Assembly: GCA_977006965.1 (NCBI GenBank)
Contig: OZ345362.1
Location: 1,488,001-1,552,000, forward strand
DNA length: 64,000 nucleotides
From: Phymatolithon calcareum
Lineage: Eukaryota > Rhodophyta > Florideophyceae > Hapalidiales
Reading direction: 5' to 3'
Shown here: in pieces, positions 31,431-42,344 of the stretch
Layout: each line of letters starts with the position of its first letter
How positions within the stretch are numbered: the first letter of the stretch is position 1
The notes under the pieces: model-generated
What the model was told of the DNA's origin: nothing
The model's database searches: none
What the model saw: the letters and a program-made list of their open reading frames with translations, nothing else
Translations under genes and position numbers: made by a program

Positions 31431-31665
31431 TGTATATTCTAATTTTTTTCCTTTCAAGTTTATTTAAAAGCCCCACAGACTTCCGAAGATATGGGCAAGG
31501 CTTCCTCTGATGCTACCTACCTTTGTGCAGCTCAAGAAACGTCCACCAGTATGGCGGACGGGAAAACTCATGACTCAAAGTAGTCCTATCTCAGTCCTCT
31601 ACGGGATTGTTGGTGCTTGGACTCGACCACTTTCTGCCTTGCATTCTGCGGATGTATATTCTAAT
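31431..31665 (-). mobile_element. LINE-A 5'-truncated insertion with 13-bp TSD
   Basis: TGTATATTCTAAT flanks a 209-bp minus-orientation LINE-A 3' end (31444-31652) with an A-rich tail on the element strand (CTTGAAAGGAAAAAAA). It lies tail-to-tail with the older LINE-A ending at 31270, separated by only ~170 bp. Confidence 0.93.
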
Positions 31666-31914
31666 GTCCAGCACGAAATAGAAAGTGCGCACTGTACATG
31701 GCCACTTCAAGTTGGTCTTCGAGTACATTTACAAATCAAAGTTCGCCTTTTTTAAAAGTCAGAACAGTCTCAAAACTGTTTTGCTCAGCTTGTGGCCCTG
31801 AACAATTCCGCTCAAATGATTTTCCATAGATCTTAGTTCTGAAAACGGAGCGACTTCAAAATTTATTATCAGATTTAGAGTGGGCGGAGACCAGGGATAT
31901 TAAGCGACCGACTC

Positions 31915-34900
31915 TTCAGACTAAAAAACAGATCTGCTTATTGAGTTCGGCTTCAGCTACAATTGGAGGCACCATAGACGAAACTAGAGAAATGGATTCT
32001 GCAAGTGGAGTGATGACGAAAATGGTCATTTATAGCTCAGACTACAGTGTATGATTCTATGGTAGTACCTAGGGACCCCTGGCATGGGGAAAGAGGCAAG
32101 TAACACTCAGATTACAGCAATAGAAATAGAGAAGTTTTCTGTTGCCAAGCGTTGGCTTCCATGCTCCTCCCATCCCTCCACAAGGATGGGGGGGAAATTG
32201 TAGGTTTTTATTTTAGAAGCCCTCAACGCCGGTATTCACCAACAGCAGAGCAGCTCCACAAGGATGACATTACTCCATGCCAGAGGGCGAGATTCTGAGA
32301 TACTCATCAAGTCGCATATTTGTATCACGTTGTTGAACTGTGTTGTTGTGGGCTCTAAATAAAACCAAGTTTTTTTAAAACAAACAGCTAGAATGCATCC
32401 GAAAAACGGGGAAGTCCCATTGCTGACTAGGCCAGACCCAATAATCACGCGGAATGTTTTGCTGAAGACGTTTCGTGCAACTGGATCAGACTCGAAGAGA
32501 GCCCTCTACACCGCCATGTGCTCATACGATGAGACGAGGGCCAGGATCAACGCTCGGTAGCGTGCAACGCCAAGGCATGAGGGCGGTTCTAGATAAGGTA
32601 ACCTAGCAGAAACATAGCCCCCGAAGAGACTCTATCATGCAAAAGTAAAGATCTTTTATTCAAGAAAGACTGCTCCAGAAATATGTCGTGGACGAGCCCC
32701 AGTGTGGGTAGTCAAAGACGCTAACCGGTAAAAGTAAAGCCAATATGGACCAGCATTAGGCGCAAAACAAATTTAATTGCCCTCTCGCGACATGGATTTG
32801 CACCGAGTGATGATGGCTTTTTGCAACAGCATGCTGGTGAAAGGATCGGCTCGCAATCCCATCGCTGGATTCAATCTCCATTTCGATTATCGTAGATCTC
32901 CGAGGTACATCTCCGCTCAGGGGAAAGACCGCCCTTTTATCTGGTGTGGATTAGGCCCTCTGATTTGAGCTTGTTTTTTCCAGTCTTGAAGTCCCCAGTA
33001 TTATGTCTTTCCGACTTACTCCAGCGAAGCGCAAGGTGATATTCATGCTCACGCTCGCGGAGCGAAGTGTGCCTTTTTCTATTGGGTTGCTGACACTTCC
33101 TAGAGAGCATTGCAGCCGCTGTGCGACTGTCGCCTTCACGCCAAGCTCATGCTGCCAGCCGTGCTGACGAGCGTGTTGTGAAGTTCGTTTGCTACTTTTT
33201 CGAAAAATTTTGTCCAGATCCATAATCAATCAACGTGGTCTGCTAAAAAGGAGACAGAATACGCAATTTAAATGAACGCTGATTGGTTGATTCGTATGCC
33301 GCCATTTCTAATAGCAGATCTGCTCTTCACGATCATGCGATCCAATCAAGAGGCTGAACGTTCATATAATCAGTCGAGTCTCTTCTCACTACCACTGTGA
33401 TCCTGCTCCTAACGGCAAAACCTCGGTACTGCGGTGCTTGTGGAGCCCTCGAAAAGAGATGAGTGGCTAAGACGCTGACCACAGTTGGACTTTTATAGCT
33501 ATTTAGGGAACAATAATATATTATTATTCAGGTAGTTCGAAGGGGTCTGACAAACGCTACGTACCTAAATTTGTAGTGGAAATTTCGCCGAAATCAGGTC
33601 TGTACCTTTGTGAAAAAGAAGAAAAAAAGTATATTTTTATTTAAAAAAACTAACGCCTCTGATGAGAGCTTTCGGTGCCAAGAATTTTCTTTGGGTCCTA
33701 TATAATGAAGCGGATCTTTTTTGTAGGTGGAACACCATTCAATGGACTTCAAAAACCCACTGTACCTTTGTCAAGCATCGTACACTAAGGTCAATCTACT
33801 CTTAAAGTCCTTTACTTATGCTTCGTCCAGTTGTCGTCACTCTTAGCGTCTCTCAGAGCACACGTTCGGATCCAAGGTTTCTCCCTCACCAAACGCCCTC
33901 TGCAAACAAGTCCCAGAATAGCAATCCAATCCGCGATACTACCGAACATTATGGGACAACTGCAAGTGGCTTCGTCACCATTCGGGGAGGGTACAACGCG
34001 TCTTGCGTATATGGCTGAAGCTCCGTCCGGCTCAAATCTTCCTTTCTCCAAAGGAGAACGCCTCGTTCTGAAGGTTATCAAACCTGCGGCTTTCAGACGA
34101 GGCATTCGCATGTCTGGCAGAGACATTGCCGCTCAAATTGTGACTACATCATACTGTGAGATCTTCAACGACAAGTTCCGTGCCTATTTGGGCAAGAACC
34201 TCCAGGCTCTCACCGGAGTCTTACATAAAATGGACAAGAACGTCCGTGATGCGAAAGGCCGGCGCAAAATACGGAAGGGCGAGAAGGTGCTCCTGGAGAA
34301 GTTCATACCCGGCAAGTACGAAAAGTTTAACTCGAACTCCGGGTGGAATAACGCCCAATACAAACTCCCCAATTTCTTCTCCCATTGGACATATTACGAG
34401 AGCAGGGGGAAAAATCTGATTTGTGATCTTCAAGGACATCGAGGGGGCACCAAATATATTTTCACCGACCCGGTGGTCATGACGCAAGCAGGGAATAAGA
34501 TGGGATGCACAGATCTGGGGCAGGCTGGAATTAACGATTGGTTTGACATGCACACCTGCAACTCCCTTTGCAGAGCATTCGGTATCGCCGACTACAAACC
34601 GAAAAAAAGGTCTCGCTACAGGCCGACATACTATGCAGTTCCACGTACAACATATCGTTAATACCTGGACACAACGACGGTAGATAAATATCGTTGGCAC
34701 CTCCGAACTGTCCTGCTTCGGCTTTGCAACGCGTGGAGGATTGGCAAGTAAAGTAGAGTGACGCGCATGTCTGTTTCCTGTAGATTAAGTTCTAGTCTAT
34801 TGTAAATGCTTTTTCAAATCTTGAAGTATCCTTCTCGAAGATACGCTAGTTGTGGGACGCCACCGCCTGATGCCCAGGCCTGTTACACAAATTCCGGAAG

Positions 34901-34915
34901 GTGGAATACGAATCA
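31915..34915 (+). repeat. Segmental duplication, copy 1
   Basis: The copy starts near CAGATCTGCTTATTGAGTTC and ends near AAATTCCGGAAGGTGGAATA. It aligns in order and orientation with 36887-40680. Matching landmarks are GATGACGAAAATGGTCATTT (32010), ACCAGCATTAGGCGCAAAAC (32750), CAGGTAGTTCGAAGG-type DNA (33530), the alpha-kinase and the downstream ATCGTTGGCACCTCCGAACT. Identity by eye varies from about 65 to 85 percent. Apart from the kinase I see no convincing gene. A minus-strand ORF at 32951-33229 (MDLDKIFRKSSKRTSQHARQ) is not conserved as an open frame in copy 2. Confidence 0.85.
33951..34661 (+). CDS. Small alpha-kinase (atypical protein kinase), intact copy
   Basis: From the ATG at 33951 the frame gives 236 residues. 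The open frame extends ~40 codons upstream without another ATG. The whole protein is one alpha-kinase domain. Visible elements are SSPFGEGTTRLAYMAE (residues 8-23), the nucleotide-binding Lys41 in LVLKVIKP, Glu116 in LLEKFIPGKYEKF (hinge), FFSHWTYYESRGK with His145, CDLQG with Asp159/Gln161, and FTDP with Asp173. DLGQAG and the zinc-binding HTCNSLC (His201, Cys203, Cys207) follow. All positions expected for activity are present. Substrates cannot be predicted. The gene sits in a duplicated segment surrounded by retroelements, so it may be a gene family spreading with repeats. Confidence 0.85.
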   Translation: MGQLQVASSPFGEGTTRLAYMAEAPSGSNLPFSKGERLVLKVIKPAAFRRGIRMSGRDIAAQIVTTSYCEIFNDKFRAYLGKNLQALTGVLHKMDKNVRDAKGRRKIRKGEKVLLEKFIPGKYEKFNSNSGWNNAQYKLPNFFSHWTYYESRGKNLICDLQGHRGGTKYIFTDPVVMTQAGNKMGCTDLGQAGINDWFDMHTCNSLCRAFGIADYKPKKRSRYRPTYYAVPRTTYR

Positions 34916-34929
34916 TGAACGGACAATCC

Positions 34930-35420
34930 CATTGTTTCACTCTTCAGGGAACCTCGTCGGAATGATATTTCGTTCTACCATCGTTTGTACGGTATAGGCG
35001 GCGCCATTCGTTGTACAAAGTTCGCAATAGAGCAATAGCACTTCCGATTTCTTCAGCACCAAGTTTCACATCGCAACGGGGATCGATCACTAGTGCTCAT
35101 GGACGACCTGCTCCTAGCCTGCGAGCATTCGTCCTTTCTGCATTCTGGGCTTAATGCCTGGCCGCGACTCTGGAGAAACAGAGATGAACCCAAATGCAAA
35201 AACTAAACTTGCACCTCGAGACGCTCCATTGGTAGCACTCGGTGTAGAACTCACTGTACCTTTCTTGCTCCAGGCGTTTTGGAAATCGGAAGAAGTTCAG
35301 TTATTGCCGTGAGGATGCCTTGTAGTACGAAATAAAACATGCGAGGAAAGTGCAAACTCTCTACTGCATAAGATCTGGGGGAAATACAGATTTGGATATA
35401 ACCATGTATCAACTCTCCTG
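34930..35420. other. No supported gene
   Basis: Short frames only, between the duplicated segment and the next ORF pair. Confidence 0.4.
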
Positions 35421-35425
35421 TAGGT

Positions 35426-36111
35426 TCACTGGTGCTGAAGAAAGTCATGGCAAAAGTTTTTCAAGACCAGTGATTTATATATATTTCCGTAAAAAATATT
35501 GGGCTCTTGCTTGTGCATCGGTCTCGTGTGAGGAGATCTCCTAAGTCTCTCACGAGAGAAATTGTTGCTTACATAGTGTACAGTGCCGGTACCAGGGCAG
35601 TCGCATGGCAAAAGCAGACATATCAGCGTAGGATGCCCTGACCGAGTCTCTATCTGTGCTAGGTGCCAGGACTTCAGAACTTTAGTGATCTCAATATAGC
35701 TGTGTCGGTAATGTGCTGCCAGAAGGTGGAGCCCTATAGGAAACCGCATCCTATATGCTGCCGGGCCTGACCCAGAGCATCTGAGGAGCTCCATCCAGAG
35801 TTCGACATGGTCAACCCCTGGAATTCAGCTTTCCTAAACTTCTCTACAAGAACAAAAAGGGATGGGAGAGTGGAAGAGAACAAAGCAAACAAACGGTCTA
35901 TGCGGTCGAGCGAGCCGAGGCAGATTTTGCAAGGCCTTGCAACATCAGCCTTAAGGTTGCACCTTGGTTTCTTGTTTTTGACATGCGCGACGTCAGGGGT
36001 TGGCAGATGCTCCTCATCAGGTCTCCTCCTCTTGTCATCGCGGAGGAGCTCGCCGCTCTGGTCCACAATTTGCCTCGCGCTAGAGTTCGCCGAGCACATC
36101 CAGTTATGCAC
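35426..36111 (-). pseudogene. Two overlapping ORFs, possible ankyrin-like remnant
   Basis: The first frame (36111-35734) reads SARQIVDQSGELLRDDKRRR, KNKKPRCNLKADVARPCKIC and LFALFSSTLPSLFVLVEKFR. The second (35794-35426) contains FPIGLHLLAAHYRHSYIEIT and KVLKSWHLAQIETRSGHPTL. The second resembles one ankyrin-type helix pair (G-L-H-x-L-A-x-x-Y-x-H) but a single diverged repeat is weak evidence. The overlap of the two frames suggests a frameshift in one original gene. Confidence 0.35.
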
Positions 36112-36217
36112 TGGAAGCTATACGCACCTCCACATTTCTGTGCTTTACGTCCGTATTCGTCACATACATATCTCGTTTGCAGCTGATCCGTGTTCTACAT
36201 TATCGAGAAGGTAAGTT

Positions 36218-36324
36218 GCTTCCTCGAACTTTTTTCTTCCTTTCAAGTTTATTTAAAAGCCCCAGAGACTTCCGAAGATATGGGCAAGGCTTCCTCTGGT
36301 GCTACCTACCTGCTTCCTCGAACT
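36218..36324 (-). mobile_element. LINE-A 5'-truncated insertion (81 bp) with 13-bp TSD
   Basis: GCTTCCTCGAACT at 36218-36230 and 36312-36324 brackets 81 bp of LINE-A 3' end in minus orientation with a short A-rich tail. This is the shortest LINE-A copy here with a clear duplication. It shows how severely the family is 5'-truncated. Confidence 0.9.
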
Positions 36325-36479
36325 GTAGCGGCAGTTATGCATTCCGTCCAAAGCCCGGTTTACATACGTCACATCCTTGTTTTTGAAATTATTTCTTCGT
36401 CCTGAAACCACATCAATGTAACACAGAAGCAGCAAACTACCGGAGCAAAACATTGTCCCTAATGTCTGCGTCTGCGAAA

Positions 36480-36880
36480 GAACAGGGCACCGGCTATTCC
36501 TGACCGGTGTGGCTCGGGGACATGTAGATGAAGTCCGCGAGCAGGTGCTGGTTCCGAGTAAAATACAGTGGGCGTAACACCTGACTTGGGTGATACCTGG
36601 CAGAGCAACACGGTACGTACACGCGAGTCGGTCATCTGAGCGAAGAAGGCTTGGCGTCTTCGCCGACGGCTCTCGCAGTTGGGAAAGCAACGGACTTTGA
36701 ATCGACGACGTTCGAGGGATCTAGGGAAACTGTAGACGAGCCAAGGGAAGGCCGGTGCTGGACGAAGCGCGCTGTGAGTATCCCGGAGCTGAAGGACGGT
36801 TTCAGGTCCTCAAAGATAAGACGGCTAATGCCTGACGTCCATATAACTTGCCCGGTCGAGAACATAAGGGAAGGTTCTCA
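36480..36880 (+). repeat. Dispersed repeat shared with 14080-14440
   Basis: GTCATCTGAGCGAAGAAGGC through GACGAGCCAAGGGAAGG matches 14258-14380. One frame is open for 77 codons (ATALAVGKATDFESTTFEG-like, ending VENIREGSQ) and an alternative frame preserves RRRLGVFADGSRSWES. It is probably a retroelement fragment. Confidence 0.5.
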
Positions 36881-37096
36881 ATAGTAAACAGATCTGGTTG
36901 TTGAGTTCGGCTTCAGTTACACGTTGAGGCAACACAGACAAAAACAGAAAAGCGGACTCTTCCAGTGCAGTGATGACGAAAATTGTCATTCATAGCTCAG
37001 ACTACAGTAGTAGATATAGAAAAGCTTTCCGCTCTCGAGCATTGGCTTCCAAGCTTCTCCCATCCGTCCGCGAGGATGACATTACTTCGTGCCAGG

Positions 37097-37404
37097 GGGC
37101 GAGATTTTCTTCTTTCCTTGTTGCAGTTCAGTAATTTACTGTATACCGCAAGAAAGGAAGAAAACCTCGCCCTCCGGCATGAAGTCCGTATTGTCATTGT
37201 CGTGCATATATCTGAGTTACACAAACTTTCTCCACATCTTTATGATAGGTGGCCTCTATGATACACTCCTGGCCTGGACCCATTCTCCGTACTGTACAGT
37301 ATTGTACAGTAAAGTTACTCGCGTAACTGCTTCCCGTGAGTACAGTACAGTAGTACTGCGGCCCACGACTACACGGAGATATCCATATCCGGGCGAGATT
37401 TTGA
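37097..37404. mobile_element. 284-bp insertion specific to duplication copy 2, 12-bp direct repeats
   Basis: GGGCGAGATTTT occurs at 37097-37108 and 37393-37404. Copy 1 has a single related site (GGGCGAGATTCT near 32287), so the DNA between is an insertion and the direct repeat its target duplication. The interior contains a TACTGTACAGTA cluster (37290-37355) and an imperfect inverted repeat TTTTCTTCTTTCCTTG / CAAGAAAGGAAGAAAA (37105-37165). No coding capacity or recognisable class is present. Confidence 0.75.
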
Positions 37405-38225
37405 GATCACCATAAAAACGCATACATTGTTGACGAGTGTTCTTGTGGACGTTAATTAAATTCAATTTTGTTTGAAAAGAGGAGCGATTGCATCCAAAAA
37501 AACAGGAAAGTGGTGACGGGGCCAGGACCACTATCATACATCATTGTTAATGATGATTTATCATATTGTGGACATGGCTCAGATTAGACTTTAGATTAGC
37601 TGAGCGTTCCTTACTCCGCGTTGTGCATCTATACTGTACAATGCGACAACGACAAGCTGATCCTAGGATCAATGCTTGGTAGCGTGTGCCGTCAAGGCAT
37701 GAGGGCCGCTCTAGAAAGAAGAGACTACAGTAGCAGAAATGTAGGCCGTCGAAGAGACTTGATTAGGTAAAATAATGAACATTCATGAAGTAACAATGCT
37801 CTAGAAATTCAACGCGCCCCTGTGCGGGCGGTCAGAGACACGAACCGTTATAAATAACGGCAATATCGACCAGCATTAGGGGCAAAACAAAATCAATTGC
37901 CCTCTCATGCCATGGATTTACACGGAAGTGATGACCGTTTTCAACAGCATGCTTGTGAAACGATCTGCCCGCAGACCTATTGCGAGATTCAACCCTCATG
38001 TCGACTATTGCAAATCTCTGAGGCATATCTTCGTCCAAGGGAGAGACTGAGCCTTTATCTGATGTCGAATAGGTCCTCTGATTCGAGCTCGCTTTCCCCG
38101 CTTTTCAAATCCCCAAGATCATATTTTACTTGAATCAGCGAAGCGCGAAAGGTGATATTCATGCTCACTCTCGTGGATCGAAGTGCTTTCCTTTTCCTGT
38201 TAGGTTGCAGATATTTCCTCGACAA

Positions 38226-38248
38226 TGCTCTCCAGAAGGAGAGCATTG
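38226..38248. repeat. 11-bp hairpin with 4-nt loop
   Basis: AATGCTCTCC, loop AGAA, GGAGAGCATT. The equivalent site in duplication copy 1 (near 33105) has only one arm, so the second arm arose or was lost after duplication. Confidence 0.5.
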
Positions 38249-38977
38249 TAGCTGTTGTGCGACCTTAGTCTTCAAGCCGAGCTCATGATGCCAGTCGTGT
38301 TGACGAGCCTTTAGAGAGGTTCATTAGCTTCTTTCTTGAAAATTTCGAGCCTGTCCAAACTCAAACGAGGTCGCTAGAAAAAGAGTGTCTACTGTACTGT
38401 ATTGTACGGAGGTTCTTATCTAAGGACACGAGTTTCATATTTCTTGCGCCTGTGTAGGTAACGTTACCGGTCGATCGCAGTACGATAGACACTAGTGTCT
38501 ATGTGCAGGCGATCGACCTGCACATTCAAAAGCGTTGTTATTATGAAACTGCTTCCCTCAGTTGAGGGGCTCCCGTCACATACAGTGCAACACGGCGGTG
38601 GAAATGAGATGGTTTCCAAAGAGATACTGTACAGTAATAATACTGTACAGTACAGTATAATCTCGTCGATATCTGGTCTGAGAAGCTGGTCATCTATCCA
38701 GCAGGGATAACCGTTATGAAAAGCCTAACTCAGCCAATCAGGTGCTCAGTGCTGCTTGGGCAGCGAGTCTCAATGAGTCTGTTGCACGGAAGCACGGTTG
38801 CCTGTATCAAAATTTAATCAGAAATTAAGGGTAAGACCCAGATTGATAGCAACTTGTATGTTCGCAAGAAACCACTAATTCCGTTAAATTTAGGCGGGTG
38901 CGGAGGTGGTGGATTCATTTGACTTGCATTCTTGGAGATTTTGCGCTGCACGGAGTCGCATCATGACGGGTTATACT

Positions 38978-39260
38978 GTTGCAGAACAAAGCCATAAATT
39001 GCGGCAGTATGAAACGGTATGATAGGATTTATTTGTTCCAAAAGTTTAATCAGGTGCCCGCTTGTCAAGGTCATACTCCTGACCGGTTGATCCAAAATGA
39101 ACCAGTTTTATCGAAACCTGAGGTTCTAACCCACTGGTCAAAAAAATTCATTTATTGGAACAACCGGTCAGGGCTTGACAAGTGGGCACCTGATTAAACT
39201 TTTGTAATAAATAAATCTTATCATATCGTTTCATACTTCCGCCATTTATAGACTGCAACT
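38978..39260. mobile_element. Foldback element with ~105-bp inverted repeats
   Basis: The left arm (38978-39085: GTTGCAG..., GGCAGTATGAAACGGTATGA, AAAAGTTTAATCAGGTGCCC, CCTGACCGGTTG) is the inverted repeat of the right arm (39155-39260) with about 85-90 percent identity by eye. A ~70-bp spacer separates them. No ORF or clear target duplication is present. The long arms and short spacer fit a foldback or large MITE. Confidence 0.8.
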
Positions 39261-39742
39261 GCTTGCCCTTGACAAATGCCCTTTCCAGCCCAGATTATGA
39301 TAGGCGACATTATCCTGTTACATAGGAAGCTATCAGTGTCAAAACTTATCATCATCACCTTGCCGACAAATCTTCCGTACGGTATCATAATCAAATGTCG
39401 AGCAATGCGACCGTGCTCCTGGTCCTAAAGGCATAACCTCGGTACAATACGGCGGTAGTTGTGGAGCAGTGGCGAAGACGCTGACTATTTGCAGCTATTT
39501 AAAGAACAAATAATGGCTTATTATTCAGGTAGTTTGAAGGGTCTGATGAGGTCGATCAGGTCTGTACCTTTGTCAGGCATCGCACTCTAAAGTCCATGAC
39601 TCCCTACTTATACTTCACCCGATGTCTAAACTCTTAGCTTATCCCAAAGCACATAATCGCAGCACAAGTTTTCTCTTTCCACAATCGCTCACTGACGACA
39701 AGTCCAAGCGCATCAACTCAAGTCGCGACACTACCCAACATT

Positions 39743-40400
39743 ATGGAACAACTCCGAGTGGCTCCATTTCCGTTCGGGGAGGGCTCAACGTTGATTGCGT
39801 ACAAGGCTGTAGTTATGCCCGGCTCAAGTCTTCCTTTCCCTGAGGGAGAACTCGTTGTTCTCAAGGTTGTCAAACCTGATGCTTACAACGAGGGTGTTCG
39901 CTTGTCGGCCGTGGGCAAAGCTGCCCAAATTGCGACTAAATCGTACTGTAAAATTTTCAGCCACAAGTTCCAGAAATCTGTGGGCAAGAGCGTTCACGCT
40001 CTCATCGGAGTCATGCATACACAAGACCAGGACATCCGTGATGCGAACGACCAGTGCAACATCCGTAAGGGCGAGCAGGTGCTACTGGAGAAGTTCATAC
40101 CCGGCAAATACGAAAAGTTTAACGCGAACAACGGGTGGAGCTAGTCTGATTACATCCTTCCCAACTTCTTCTCGCACTGGACGTACTACGAAAGCAAGGG
40201 GGAAAATATGGTATGTGATCTTCAAGGACATCGCGGGAGCACCAGATACATTTTCACCGACCCGACGGTCATAACGAAATCGGAGAATAATTATAATAAG
40301 ATGGGACGTACAGATCTGGGGCAGGCTGGAATCAAAGATTGGTATCGCCGACTACAAACTCAGAAAGAGGCCTACCTGCACGCGGTCATACTACGCTGCT
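39743..40400 (+). pseudogene. Alpha-kinase pseudogene in duplication copy 2
   Basis: The frame starts like copy 1 (FGEGSTLIAYKA, VVLKVVKPDA, LLEKFIPGKYEKFNANNGW). It meets an in-frame TAG at 40142-40144, resumes with DYILPNFFSHWTYYESKGE, VCDLQGHRGSTRYIFTDP, then DLGQAGIKDW. There 41 bp are missing relative to copy 1, removing exactly the HTCNSLC zinc motif and shifting the frame. In copy 1 the deleted block is bounded by GGT on both sides, suggesting microhomology-mediated deletion. A 9-bp insertion (KSENNYNKMG versus QAGNKMG) keeps frame. No functional kinase can be made. Confidence 0.9.
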
Positions 40401-41337
40401 CCATCCTCAACGTATCGTTAAATCCTGGGGCACAACAACGGTTGAAAAATATCGTTGGCACCTCCGAACCGTCCTGCTTGACTGTGCACCGCGTGGAAGA
40501 TTGGCATGGAGAGCAGAACGGGTACCGCGCATGTCTGTATTTAGTAGATTTAGTTCTAGTTTCTTGTAAATGCTTGTTGTCACATCTCGAAAGCCTCCTT
40601 TTCAGAGATACGCTAGTTTTGGGACACCATCACATGACGCCCAACCTCTTACATATGCTCCAAAAGGAGGCATACGAAAAGCTCATTGTACAGCTCTCCC
40701 AACAACATTGCCCGAAAGGTTTTCAGTTGTATAATTCTGCGTGAGTTGGGACTTGTAGAGGTATACTTCCATTGTTATACTCCAAGAGATGCCGCTGCGT
40801 GCCTTTTAAATGTTTGGTTTGTATATTTCTATAACAATCATTGAGCGCATGGTTGTGGATTCGTCTACAAGACAGATTGCTTTGTCGACGTCCATCCGCA
40901 GTCATGTATTTCCATCACTTCTTACTGTTCTTACTTTCCGACTTTTAGACTTAGTCCCTTTCAAGGAGGAAGTAAATCCTCTTGCCTGTTTTCGTTTCCA
41001 TCGCAATCTTTTTAGCACTCCCGCGGAACTCTCTTTTCCGCGAAAGCGAATCTGAAGTTCTGACCTCTTCGCGCACACGTGTGCACACACCGCCTTCTGA
41101 AAATGCTCTGAAGGCCACACCGAACGCATCTCCACCAACCAAAGACTCACACGTTTGAAATTTACAAATTGAACCCATTGCAATCAAATAACCCCAAATT
41201 GACTTATTGCACAATCGATCAAATCATTCTCCTTACAGCCCGATACCGCGATGCTTCTTTGCCGCCACCATCGCCCAATTTGTGCTCAAACGTAAGTCAG
41301 ACCGCGATATGTACTGAAGGGCAACTAGACTTCCGCA

Positions 41338-42342
41338 ATGGTCTCCATGAATGGCCGCAGCGAAGATCGGCTCCAGGCGGTCCCTCTGCATGATGGCGCC
41401 TTGCGCGAGCCCACGCCTGAGGAGGTGCGCCGCACAATCATTACCTCCATCTCCGTCTGCACCTTCTACATCTGCATCTCATCCTCAATGGTTTTCGTCA
41501 ACAAGGCTTTGAGCTACACCTTCAAGTTCCGCACCATCAACTCACTACTTTTCATGCAGATGATCTTCACCATGGGCCTTCTCCGCATCGCGCGAGACGT
41601 CCTGCGTCTGATCGATTTCCCCGACATGGAATACCGTCGAGCCCGTCAGGTCATTCCAGTCTCCCTCTTCTACTCGCTTAATGCCGCAGTCGCTCTCGTC
41701 GCCCTGCGCGAGCTTTCCGTCCCGTCGTACACGATGGTCAAGCGCCTGGCGCCGCTCTTCACGCTCACCCTGGAAGCAATGCTCTTGCGCAAGCGCCCCG
41801 CTGTCGGCATCATCTTCGCGCTTTCTATCATGGCCGCTGGCACTGTTCTTGCCGCCAAGGCCGACACAAGTAGTTCTTCTTGGGGCTGGTTTCTCGGATT
41901 TGGGTCCTGTCTTTTCCAGGCATTGTATCTGACTTTTGTCAAGCGTTCCGGACTCGACACAGGTCTATCGTCATTCGGCATTTTGTATTATCACAGCATT
42001 CTTTCACTGCCGTTCATTTCAATGATCGTCCTTGCCGTCGGCGAAATCCCCGTTGTTCTCGCATATGATCAATGGTTTTCTCCAGCGTTTCTAATGGTTC
42101 TTGGTCTATCGCTATTTATGGGTCTTGTGCTCAACTACGCGTTGTTTCTTTGCACAGAGAAAACTTCTCCCACCAGTACTGTTGTTTCCGGTCAGGTCAA
42201 GGCGATGGGGCAGACAGCTGTGGGTATCTTTACTTTTGGCGGCGTGGACATGAACCCGCGCTATATGCTAGGCACATTACTTAACATTTCCGGCGGTTGC
42301 ATGTATGCATATGGCAAGTATAAGGCGCTTAGGCAACGCTAG
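41338..42342 (+). CDS. Nucleotide-sugar / triose-phosphate translocator family transporter (SLC35-like)
   Basis: A single exon of 334 residues begins MVSMNGRSEDRLQ. After a ~35-residue cytoplasmic tail there are about ten hydrophobic segments (ISVCTFYICISSSMVFVNKA; LLFMQMIFTMGLL; VIPVSLFYSLNAAVALVALR; IIFALSIMAAGTVLAA; WGWFLGFGSCLFQALYLTFV; FISMIVLAVG; FLMVLGLSLFMGLVLNYALF; VGIFTFGG; LLNISGGCMYAYGKYK). LRELSVPSYTMVKRLAPLFT and the SPTSTVVSGQVKAMGQ motif match the SLC35D/UDP-sugar and GDP-mannose transporter branch. The predicted role is import of a nucleotide sugar into the Golgi or ER in exchange for the monophosphate. The exact substrate cannot be read. Length is typical and no lesions are seen. 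Confidence 0.9.
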   Translation: MVSMNGRSEDRLQAVPLHDGALREPTPEEVRRTIITSISVCTFYICISSSMVFVNKALSYTFKFRTINSLLFMQMIFTMGLLRIARDVLRLIDFPDMEYRRARQVIPVSLFYSLNAAVALVALRELSVPSYTMVKRLAPLFTLTLEAMLLRKRPAVGIIFALSIMAAGTVLAAKADTSSSSWGWFLGFGSCLFQALYLTFVKRSGLDTGLSSFGILYYHSILSLPFISMIVLAVGEIPVVLAYDQWFSPAFLMVLGLSLFMGLVLNYALFLCTEKTSPTSTVVSGQVKAMGQTAVGIFTFGGVDMNPRYMLGTLLNISGGCMYAYGKYKALRQR

Positions 42343-42344
42343 CT

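Larger units (their letters stand above)
36887..40680 (+). repeat. Segmental duplication, copy 2 (longer, with insertions)
   Basis: Same order and orientation as 31915-34915 but expanded by at least two insertions. One is a 284-bp insertion at 37109-37392 flanked by GGGCGAGATTTT. The other is an additional block around 38380-39470 that includes a foldback element. The kinase in this copy is broken. Confidence 0.85.
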
